Below are positions 46,701-56,413 of a stretch of 64,000 bases of DNA, one piece after another (the first letter of the stretch is position 1; each line of letters starts with the position of its first letter). Source of the DNA: Tilletiaria anomala UBC 951. Taxonomy: Eukaryota; Basidiomycota; Exobasidiomycetes; Georgefischeriales; Tilletiariaceae. A program made the translations under genes and the position numbers. The stretch is from NCBI RefSeq assembly GCF_000711695.1, contig NW_013546994.1:62001-126000 (forward strand), written 5' to 3'. The notes beneath the pieces were generated by a model that ran no database searches, was not told the origin of the DNA, and saw only the letters and a list, made by a program, of their open reading frames with translations.

Positions 46701-48580
46701 CGGCGCCGTGCGCGCGGGCCCGTCCAGCGGGACAGCGAGCGAGGTGAGGATGGCGTGCGGCGGCAGCGCCGTTGTGCGGTAGCCCTGGAAGAAGTCACGC
46801 ATGCTGCAGCTGGACTCTGTCGACGCGCCGCCGGACGTCGGGTGCACCCATGCAACAACCGCGTTCGTGGCCACCCAGACGGGGTTCAGGTCGGAGATGG
46901 GGCTGGCCGTCGCGATGTTGCCGCCGAGGGTGGCGACGTTGCGGATCTGTGTGCCGGCAAAGTATTTGAGGTTCGCGAGCGCTGCATCGCGGACCTGCTT
47001 TGCGTAGCCGTCGCTTGCATCTGGGGCCGCCGGTGCTGCGTTTGCCGCTTTGAGAGCCGCGATTAGCGCCTGCAGAGAGAGGTTGGCGCCAATCTTCATA
47101 TCTGCCGCGCCGGCATGTGTCATGCTGCCTGCGCGCGCGACGACCGCGTCGAACCCGGCGAGTTCACGCAGGTGATCCGAGACGAAGACGTTGATATTCC
47201 AGAGTGCGTGCTTGAACTTGACTTCGATGCCGGTCTCGGTGTTGCCGGAGCGAAGCTTGGCTACTGGCTGCGTTGCCTTCGCACCGGCGCTTGCGCGGCC
47301 CAGTTGCGCGTAGAATGACATGACGTCCTTCAGCGAGGCAAGCGAGCCCGGACGCAGCCAGAGCGTGCGTCGCTCCGGTTCTGCCTTCTTGGCGCCATCC
47401 TCTTCGTCGTCGTCACTGTTGTCGGCGCTGGCCATGCTGGGGAATGCCAGGTCCTCCGCGTCAAAGCTAGTACCCGCCTTGAGCAGGTGGGGTGGGAAGA
47501 TGATCTCATCTGCGTATCGGTACTCTTTTAGGGACACTTGCTCCCCGGCCGCCAGCGCTGTGATCGTGGCGGGTGAGCTGGAGGGCGTCAAGGTACATCC
47601 TCCAGGTGGCGCGGCAGGATAATGTCCTTTGGTGTTGTTGCCATTGACGCGACAGCAGTCTTTGCCCTTACCGCACATACCTGCGTTGGCGACGCCGGTC
47701 GCCTGACGTATGAGGTCAGCCTGCTCTTTCTCCTGCTCTGTCTCGTACGTCGTGATGTCCGTGGAGGCTGACGGCAACGCGGACGCGCCGCTCGATTTTG
47801 AACGCGTGGCGTCGAGGTCATCGCTGTCGCTTCGGCTGCTGCCGCTCTCGCTGTTGCTGATCGGGCCTGTGCTACCATAATTAACCGCAGGGACAAATGC
47901 GAACGTCTTCGCCGCGTCTAGGATGGGCCTGTACCCCGTGCACCTGCAGAGATTGCCATCGAGAGAGTGTTCGATCTGCGCTTCGGTGAGGCCTTTGCCG
48001 GTCGAGTGCGCAGTCCGGATAGTGGCATAGAGGGACATGACGATGCCTGGAGTGCACTGTAGAAGTGATCGATAAGCACCTGCTTTACTCGTAGTGGCGT
48101 CCAATCGAGGCAATACACCGGTGAGACTGCACTCACAAAGCCGCACTGACTCCCAAACATCTTTGCGATGCGCTCCTGCACCGGGTGGGGGTCCGAGCTG
48201 GTGCCAATGCCCTCGACGGTGAGAACGTGAGCGCCATGAACGGCAACCATGGGCAGCAGGCACGCGTTGACGGCCTTGTATTCGTACTTTTGCGCGCCTG
48301 CGGCATCACGAGGGACAGGAGCGACCTTGCCGAGCACGACGGTGCAGGCGCCGCATCCGCCCTCTGCGCAGCCGAGCTTGGTGCCCGTGAGGCCGGCATA
48401 GATGCGGAGGTACTCGAGCAGGGTCAGATCTGGGTTGAAGCAGCCTGGACGCAGGGTGATCTTCTTCCTGTTGAGGACAAAGCAGAGCGGCGCGCCTCCG
48501 TGCCCATGTGTGCCCGTCACAGTGGGGAAGGAGGGTGGGAGGGGCAATGGTTTGTCCGCGTCAAATATGGATGCGGCCAT
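43791..48580 (-). CDS. XDH: Xanthine dehydrogenase (molybdenum hydroxylase)
   Basis: Three exons, 48580-48137, 48056-44852 and 44785-43791, give 1547 residues. Domains in order: [2Fe-2S] ferredoxin-like with [13 protein letters not shown], the second [2Fe-2S] cluster GSQCGFCTPG and [13 protein letters not shown], the FAD domain with [16 protein letters not shown], and the molybdopterin domains with [31 protein letters not shown] and the active-site glutamate in [13 protein letters not shown]. The enzyme oxidises hypoxanthine and xanthine to urate in purine catabolism, using NAD+. Typical fungal versions are about 1330-1400 residues; the excess here is mostly a Ser/Asp-rich insert of roughly 100 residues after the second iron-sulphur cluster and smaller Ala-rich inserts. 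The first exon break splits the CGF|CTPG cluster motif exactly. It diverges from the AzgA-type permease. Confidence 0.96.
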
Positions 48581-49963
48581 TTTTTGATGGCTACGTCCAC
48601 GGGGTACTGGGTACTGAGAGTGAAATGTCCTTGTTCAGCGCCTGCAGCCAGCTCGTGTAGCAACGCTTCAGCGGCGTGACAACAATGGGGTGCGCCGAAT
48701 GTGGGAATGAAGTGAGGAGCCCGCTGCAGGTCAGCCTAACGAGACGTTTGGAATGGTACTCTGCCTGTCAGCCCAGCTCTGTTTTGTTCTTCTGTCGGCA
48801 GTCCCGTTGACCGATGGCAGTTCTGAGAGGGGTGTCCTTTCCATCCTGAGTCTGACAAAGAGCTGCAGCTGCCAGCTGCTGCTGCTAGGCGGCTCATGTC
48901 GTCGAGAGGTGTGAGGGTGAGTGTGCTGTGTGCAATGTGCTGAAGCGTGGCCCTTCCGGCTGTGTCGGCTCGGTTTCCGGGACCAAGCGAAGAACCAGCG
49001 ATACACATAACCCTACCCCATCTCCTCCGTGCAGTCTCACTGGATTCGACTGGGTCCGAGGCACTGCAACATGCACGAAGTGGCGATGTGCTGTGTGACA
49101 CGTTTTCGGGGAGATTTGGCTCAGACAGGCACCGTCCTTGGACACGACCACTACAGGGGCTTTCCCCGGACGAGCTGATCGAAGAGTCAAAGTGATAGCA
49201 GTCAAACTACAGGCACGTACACCCCGAATTTTTTTGCCCATGTGGCAAGAGAAGGCACGCCACACACAGGCCGCAATCAAAATTAAAATTAAATGGACTC
49301 AATGGATTGGTTGACTTGCCTTTGGTTATGGTGTCCGTCCTCACCTGAATAGTTTGGCCACGCACTGACTCACTGGCAAAAAAACGGTCAAAGAGAGAGA
49401 CTCCCGGCAGCGACTTGCCAATCTTGCACGCAGTCCGTCCTGTCCGCTTCTGCTTCGCATCCCTCGTGCTCGCGCTAAAAGGCGCTGACTGCCTCCATGC
49501 GCATTTTATCCATAGATTGGTGACGGCACAGGTCGGAGTGCAATCTTCCCGGTATTTCTTATCGCGACCGCCTGCTCGCTTTGCTGCGTTTTTTTGCCAG
49601 TCTCCCTCTCTTGTTTCGCGTGCCTGCGATGAAAAACTGGCTGGTCACATTCATATCACTCGTCCCACCCGTCCCACAATGAGTAAGTCCGTCTTTCACC
49701 AGCTTTCGTCGTATTTATACGGCTCTCCGTTGCAGCTGCACTGTCTATCATGCCACTCCCCTCCCACCCAATCGATGCTAGCTATCGCTGCTGGCCTCTT
49801 CGGGAAAGCCTGGACGGACGACATATCGCCGCCTGAGATCCTATTTGTGCGTTGTATTCAACAAGTCTGACCTGAATGAGAGGCACTCCCTCTTCTGCCC
49901 TTGCACATCACATTCAAACACCGATAAGGGGCCTATAGCGAGCCGAGAAGAGAGACGTCGAAC
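48581..49963. promoter_or_regulatory. Shared promoter region of XDH and the purine permease, with GATA sites
   Basis: 1.38 kb between two divergent purine genes. HGATAR sites, as bound by AreA/Nit2 nitrogen regulators, occur at 49193-49198 (TGATAG), 49558-49564 (CGATAAG on the minus strand), 49745-49750 (TGATAG, minus), 49782-49787 (CGATAG, minus) and 49922-49928 (CGATAAG). Sites of this length are frequent by chance, but in Aspergillus both gene types are nitrogen regulated. I did not find an exact TCGG-N6-CCGA pathway-factor (UaY) site. Confidence 0.45.
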
Positions 49964-52355
49964 ATGGCGACCGGCAGCACAAAGGTATCGGCGCTTACCG
50001 CGCGTCTGAACGATCGCATCGCGCGCTCCCCACTCGGCAGGCACTTCCGCCTCGCCGGCTCGGGCCATCCGCTCGAGCGCGCCCACTCGCGCTTCTCGAC
50101 CGAGATCCGCGCAGGCCTCGTCACAGCCGCGGCGATGCTCTACATTATCTCGGTCAACGCTAGCATCCTCTCCGCGTCCGGTGGCCCATGCGTGTGCAGC
50201 AACCCGTCCGCCGACGACCCCATCTGCGACAACAATGCAGAGTACAACATCTGCAAGAACGAGGTGAATCGCACGCGGATGCAGTTGGCCCCACCCCCAG
50301 CATATCACTGATGCTTTCCCATACCGTCTCAAATGAAATAAACACGAAATTCCAGCTACGGCGTGACTATGTCGTGCGTGCACACTTCTGCCCGCGTGAG
50401 AACTCCGTGCGGAAAGCTGACACCGCTCCGCATCCCGTATAGACCGCTACATCCGCCATCTCAACGATGGTCACGTTCCTCCTCGGGGCCTTGGCCAATC
50501 TACCCCTGGGCGCATCAGCTGGGCTAGGAGTGAACAGCTACTTTGCATTCAGCGTTGGTACGTCCTCGCATGATCTCCCGAGTGCCAAGCACCGGGCCGC
50601 GAAAAAAACTGATGACGTGCTTTCCTTTCCTCTGGTCTTTTTAGTCGGGTACAATGGCCAGGGTCTGGTGCCATACGGCCAAGCTCTCGCCGCTGTCTTT
50701 CTCGAAGGCTGGATCTTCCTGTTCCTGTCTCTGATCGGCCTTCGGCAGTGGGTCGGGCGCTTGCTGCCACGCTCGCTGAACCTCGCCACGGGCGCGGGTA
50801 TTGGCTTCTTCCTGTGCTTGATTGGCTTGGGGCCGAGCGGGCTCGGCGCGATCGGTGGCAATGCGACGGACCTTGTCGGCCTCGGCGGCTGTCCCGCACA
50901 GTACAAGGACGCCAACGGCTTCTGCGAGAGCCACGTGCTGCAAGACCCGCGCATGTGGGTCGGCATCCTCCTGGGTGGCATGCTGACCGCGCTGCTACTT
51001 GTCTACCGCGTCAAGGGTGCACTCCTCTGGCCTATCCTGCTCGTCGCCATCTCCTCTTGGCCGCGTGGCGGCAACGCCGTCACGCTCTTCCCCCACACCG
51101 CAGAGGGAGACTCGAACTGGGACTTCTTCAAGCAGGTCGCCACATGGCATGGCTTCTCCAAGATCTCAGTGTCTAACATCGACTTTGACTACGCCAACGG
51201 AAAAGTCTGGCTTGCGCTCATCTCTTTCCTCTACGTAGACATTATGGACACTACGGGTGAGTCGCTTCCACCTTTGGCACCAGGCAGTGCACTTGGCTCA
51301 CAAACACGCTGTCGCGAACACAGGCACACTGTTTGCGATGTCACGTCATGCTGGCTTGATGGACGACCGGTCGGGCGACTTTGAAGGCTCCTCGATTGCG
51401 TTCCTCGTCGATGCCTTCTGCATTAGCATGTCCGCCTTGCTCGGTATGTCGCCTTCAACCGTCTTTGTCGAGTCAGCCTCGGGTATTGCCGAAGGCGGCC
51501 GCACCGGCATCACCGCCATCACTGTCTCGTTTGTCTTCTTCCTCTCCCTCTTCTTTGTAAGTTGCTCACGACGCGAGAGAACTACCGCATCGCGCGCCGC
51601 GACTGACCTTGGAGCAACATCCCCCATAGGCACCGATCTTCAGCAGCATCCCATCCTGGGCAACCGGCTCGACGCTGGTCATCGTCGGTTCCATGATGGC
51701 GCGCAATACGTCTGCTATCAATTGGAACCACCCGAAAGACGCAATCCCCGCCTTCATCGCCATGACATTGATCCCGTTCTCGTTCAACATCGCGTACGGG
51801 CTTATCGCCGCCATCTGCACCTGGATCGTCCTGCACAACGTACCGCTACTGCTGACCTGGGCGTCTCGAGGATTGATCCCGCTGCCGCAAGGCTGGGAGC
51901 AAGCAGAGCCGTACAGCGCCTCTTTCATACTTGCCAACGCGACTTCCGGCGAGCTCCCTTCGTCATCATTATCGTCGTCGCCTTCGGGCGCATCGCCCTC
52001 GACATTAGCACGCCTGCTCGCGATCCTGCCGCCGTGGCTGCGGCGCCTTGCTGGCGGCAAGCGGCGCTTCTGGGAGATGGAGCCGTCCGAGCTGGAGGCG
52101 TACGTGGAGGGCCGGAAAGCGACGCTGGAAAAAGAGAGGCGCAAGCAGGAGGAGCGCGAACGGGAGTGGGCCGAGGAGAGAGAGGCGATGCTCAAGGTCA
52201 AGGAGGCGGGCCAGGACGTCATCATGCCGCCGCACCACAGAGAGTACCCCGTCGGTGCGCTCGAAACGGACGCGGCGCGCAGAACGCCGGCAGAAGAGGA
52301 TGACAACAGCTCCGCCGACAAGGATCGCAAGCTCGAGCAGGGAGGTTTCGCGTAG
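49964..52355 (+). CDS. AzgA-type adenine/guanine/hypoxanthine permease
   Basis: Six exons: 49964-50263, 50356-50373 (18 nt), 50443-50557, 50645-51256, 51324-51556 and 51630-52355, giving 667 residues. The start MATGSTKVSALTARLNDRIA is followed by FSTEIRAGLVTAAAMLYIISVNASIL and RRDYVTATSAI, both typical of the AzgA family, then ANLPLGASAGLGVNSYFAF and SSTVFVESASGIAEGGRTG-like sequence (here STVFVESASGIAEGGRTG). The family imports purine bases by proton symport at the plasma membrane. Ten or more hydrophobic helices are present. The C-terminal 130 residues form a charged, coiled-coil-like cytosolic tail (KATLEKERRKQEEREREW). Pairing with xanthine dehydrogenase supports a role in purine uptake for catabolism. 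The 18-nt exon encodes LRRDYV and is needed for frame and conservation. Confidence 0.92.
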
Positions 52356-52657
52356 ACATAGAGGTTCGAGGAACGTCGAGCAGGTCATCTAACCACGCGT
52401 GTATTTTAACTACGCGATGTGAATGGAGGTTGATCGAGACAAGAGGTGTGGGTTGGGGTTCCACAGACTCTATCATACATCTATAGAACTGTTTCGCGTT
52501 TCTGAGCCATTGCATGGGAAACCTTGCGTTATGTTATTGAGACCCGACCCGGCCCTGGAGCTGCTCCCTTTCCCGCCATGCAGGAGGGCCAGCGATCAAG
52601 CAGGCTATACGCCTGCGAATGCGCACGTGAAGGTATGATAGAATATCATGTGCTTTT
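52356..52657. other. Convergent 3' spacer between the permease and elongase genes
   Basis: About 300 bp that should contain both 3' UTRs. Nothing else is visible. Confidence 0.5.
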
Positions 52658-53817
52658 CTACTGAGCCTTCTTGATGCTCCCGTTGGAGTATCCGTTGGCG
52701 AGGGCCTTCCCGTTGGCCGCTGCTTTCGCCCTCGCGTTTGCGGCCTTCTTGTATGTCCTTTGGTAGAAGGCGATGAAGAGGAACAAGTAGCTGGTGAGGC
52801 AGACGCAGCCCGAGATGGCGGCGTACTCTGCGCCAGCGCAAGTGCCCACGTGCGGGAGCCACGGGAGGTAGGTGTTTGCTGCGTAGTTGTAAGCTGCAAG
52901 GGAAATGAACGATCGTAGCGAAGATGATGGTCAATGTGTGTCAAAAAGAGACAGACCACACTATGAAAAACTGCATCTCACATGCAAAGTAGACAACGAA
53001 GAGGTCGATGACGAATTGGACGATTTGCGAGGTGGTGACGGCCTTCTTCCAAGGGCACGGAATCTTGAGCGAGGTCAGAGCGTAGTAGAAGTCTGTACAC
53101 AGCGGAAGTGACGAGTAGAGTCAATCATCTACCGTTCCACGCTCTCCGCATACACATTTGATAGACTTGACGTACACATCAAGACATGAACCGCGAGATT
53201 TAAGCATATCACGACCCAGCTGACGCTTGTGTGCCCGTGCAACTGGCTGAAGCAGAGCAGAGCAGTCGCCGAGTGGTGATACACGTGCAGGAACTGTAGA
53301 GGCTTCTTCTTAAGGACCAGGAAGATGGTGTCGATGAGCTCCCAAAATTTGAAGTAAAAGTTGATGATGTAGAATGTCTCCATGCGCTGCAGGTCATCCG
53401 GTACAAAACGAGAGTGAGAAATTAGATTATCAAGTAGGCAGGGAGCTTCTGCGCATTCACCATCGTCCAAGCTCCTGCTCCGCAGATGGCGTAGAAAAGC
53501 CCCCTCTCCCTGAAAATCGGCCAGATCTCCTCCAACATGCATCCCAAGAGCAACGCACTGCCGATGGTCAACGCGACATTGTGAACGAGGAACGCAAGCT
53601 TGAAGCAGCCTTCTTTCCCGAAAGGCGCCCTACCGCGCATTAGCGCCTGTATGCCAAAGATCGTGCCGAGGTACACGACGATTGCAGCGCTGATGCTGGT
53701 CAGCGTCGATAGTGGCGTAACGCCCGCCTGCCATGTGAGCAGGTGCAGCGGCAACGACTTGCGCAGGGCGACCGGAAAGAGGGAAATGGTGAAATCGTAA
53801 AACGGTGTCGACGCCAT
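52658..53817 (-). CDS. Very-long-chain fatty acid elongase (ELO family)
   Basis: Four exons, 53817-53461, 53386-53176, 53092-52982 and 52893-52658, give 304 residues. The ELO signature is complete: [21 protein letters not shown], the diagnostic [21 protein letters not shown] with the HxxHH box, and HVLMYFYYALTS. Seven hydrophobic segments fit the ER membrane topology. ELO proteins are the condensing 3-ketoacyl-CoA synthases that extend fatty acids, feeding ceramide synthesis (compare LAG1 in this window). The last four residues KKAQ fit a di-lysine (KKxx) ER-retrieval signal. Whether the chain-length preference is Elo2- or Elo3-like cannot be judged from sequence. The second intron uses donor GTACGT at 53175, the only choice that keeps the HVLMYFYY frame. 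It diverges from FES1. Confidence 0.94.
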
Positions 53818-54829
53818 CTTGAACAGCCAGGCAGTCGAGGCGCTTAGTGGGGACTTGCACGGGCTATGGATAAGGCGATGACGGGTGGACGTGAGGGGAA
53901 CGAGAGCTGTGCATGCGCACCAAGATGTTGCAACAGAGACAGGTTGCCTTCAGAATAAAAAGGTGCAGTTCAAAGATAGCAAAGGAGAATGAGAAGTAGT
54001 ATCCGATCCGCCTCCACTCTCTTGCACTCTCGGCTGCAAGGTGTGCTACGTGCCGCCAACTGCCGAGAAAGTATATATATATATGTTGTAGATGAAGCCC
54101 TTGCTGTTCCAGTCTCTTTTTTTATGTATATCTCTGCCTAGTGACTTTGCTATACCCTGCTTCCAAATTTGCCCCGAATGATCGGCGTTGACAAAGACGA
54201 GACGTGGTCGCGCAAGCAAAACGAACGAATGTTCGGCTCCCTCAAGCCCACACACAAGGCGCAGCACTACGAAATCCACACCAAGCACACCGTTTTTTGG
54301 TGCAGAGTATGTATACAATGCAGCAGACTGCCGAGCACACCTGAGCCTGCCTCCAGCGAACGGGCCGTGTACACCGGACACACCATTCTTCGCACGTTGT
54401 AAATAAGAGTCCAGCTGTTGCCAGCAGACGCAGACATGTGTGGAGGAAGATCTGTGGTGCGATATATACCAAATATCCACGGAGAGGGCGCGGCAGGCCA
54501 AAATTTCGGTTGGGCGCGTGTGCCGTGTGAGTGAGACCCACGTGGGTGTCAGCCTGTCCGTGCGAGGACCAGGCGCCGAGCTGATGCGGCAAGGAAGGGA
54601 ACGTATCTCAGTCACCTGGCACACCTATGGGAGAACTGCGAAGAAATTACATAAGCCCTAGAATGGCTCTCTCGCATTCGATGCTGTTCGATGAAAAATC
54701 ATCCTGGACGTGTTGCTGCTGGTCATAAATGCGGTCGAGAGCTGCGACAGCTTCAAATGGCATGCCCGCAGTATTCAGTCTAACCCAAAGACCCGAAGTA
54801 CGATTCTGCGAGCGCCAGATAGAGTCAGG
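53818..54829. promoter_or_regulatory. Divergent intergenic region between the elongase and FES1
   Basis: About 1 kb with both promoters. A (TA)6 run at 54072-54083 is the most obvious sequence feature and could act as a TATA element or an easily melted tract. Overlapping frames near 54046-54660 have no recognisable product. Confidence 0.45.
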
Positions 54830-56209
54830 ATGACATCCAACCGAACTGCAGACGAGCTCCTCAAGTGGGGTCTCCGACACTCTGCTGGCCCGTCGACAGA
54901 TGGCAGCGACGGCGCTGGCGCGAGCGCTGAGGCCGCGCCAAGTTCGATCGCCGCCATTAGCGCTGACATTGCAGCGGGCAAGCGGCCAGATCTGTCAGAC
55001 CCCAACCTCTACCAGGCGATCATGGGAAAGAGTGAGGCACAGATGATGCAAGAGGAGCTGGCAGTCGCTCTGGATGAGGGGAGAAGGGAAGAGGATCGAT
55101 GTACTGCATTAGACAATTTCGAGATGGTACGTTTCTGCACTGCGGCCGAGCTTCTTAGATCGCATTGACAGCTTACACGTTCTGGCGATTGGTGTCAACA
55201 GCTAATCGAACAAGTGGACAATGCGAACAATATCATGAACATGAAAATGTGGCCGCCACTTCTTACCCTTCTTGAGTCACCGCTCCCGTCGATCCAGCTT
55301 GCCGCCGCATGGATTGTGGGGACAGCAGTGCAGAACAACGACAAGGCGCAGATGGCCGTGCTCTCATTCGATCCACTGCCGCGTCTGCTCGAGATTCTCG
55401 ACGGCAGTGACAAGGCCGAGGTGCGAAGCAAAGCAATGTACGCGCTCAGCGGCATCCTTAAGCACAATCCACAGGCGGTTAAGGTCTTTGCCGAGGAGTG
55501 CGACGGGTGGCAAAAGTTGCAGGCGGCGCTTAGTGATCCGAACATCACGCTCCGCCGCAAGACGGCTTTTCTGATCTGCAGCCTGTTGCTGCAAGATCAA
55601 GCGGCTGGAGATGCAGACCAGGGCGACAGCGCCACGCCGGCGAGCGTAGCGACAGGACCCTCACCTGCACTGAGCAACCCAACCTCAGGCACCTCGACGC
55701 CGTCTCGCGCAACAGCTGTCGTCCCGCACGCGTCGTCAGCCAATCCGAGCTCGTCAGCACCAAGCGGGTGTGCACCGCTCGAGCTGGGGCCGGAGACGTA
55801 CCGCGCTGGCGTGGCGCATCCGAACGTCTCACGTGCCGTGAAGAGCAGCGGGCTGCTGCGCACGCTCGCCTTGTCGCTCCTGCCGCCCCCCTCGAGCGCG
55901 GACGCTTGGGAGAGCGTGGCCGCGTGCGGTGAGGACGGCGACAAAGAGGCACGCAGCGACCTGGACTATGCAGAGAAGGCTACGCGTGCGCTGTTCGTCT
56001 TTGTCGAGCGTGCTACAGAGGATGCGCGACGCAGTGTTGCACTCGATCAGCAGGACCGCGCGGTGCTCACCCGCGTGAGGGATGAGCTGTCGGGAAAGCC
56101 GCTCGACCCTGCTAGTGGCAGCTACCAGACGCGATGGGAGGAGATTGGCATCGAAAAGGAAGAGTGGCAAGCGTTCGAGCAAAGGCTGGCACGATTGTTC
56201 GGGCAGTAA
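54830..56209 (+). CDS. FES1: Fes1/HspBP1-type Hsp70 nucleotide exchange factor
   Basis: Two exons, 54830-55126 and 55202-56209, give 434 residues. The N-terminus (ADELLKWGLRHSAG) matches the Fes1 leader that binds the Hsp70 substrate domain. The armadillo-like repeats follow: ALDNFEMLIEQVDNANNIMN, then PPLLTLLESPLPSIQLAAAWIVGTAVQNN, then VRSKAMYALSGILKHNP and LRRKTAFLICSLL. Fes1 speeds ADP release from cytosolic Hsp70 so that misfolded clients are freed for degradation. Between the armadillo core and the C-terminal helical part is a Ser/Thr/Pro-rich insert of about 60 residues that yeast Fes1 (290 residues) lacks. The start at 54830 is the first ATG in the conserved frame. Confidence 0.93.
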
Positions 56210-56413
56210 GGGGGAGGGTCCAGCTCCTCCTGGCATGCTGAATTAGCACTCTGCACCCATCATTGCCCTCGTTATATGTATGCATGTATCCTACTTGACC
56301 ACGGCACGACAACTTCTTGTAAATCAGCAGATGGTATCGTTTCGCATCCCATGATGACATCGGGCAAGCAGAAGGCTTCTACTTTCGTCTTGAACCTGAA
56401 AGAGGGGCTCGAA

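Noticed and set aside
44409-48679. Long plus-strand open frames opposite xanthine dehydrogenase (for example 45781-46404 and 47320-47622)
   Set aside because: They lie entirely within the conserved XDH exons on the other strand; their products are Ser/Arg/Ala-rich shadows with no motif of their own.
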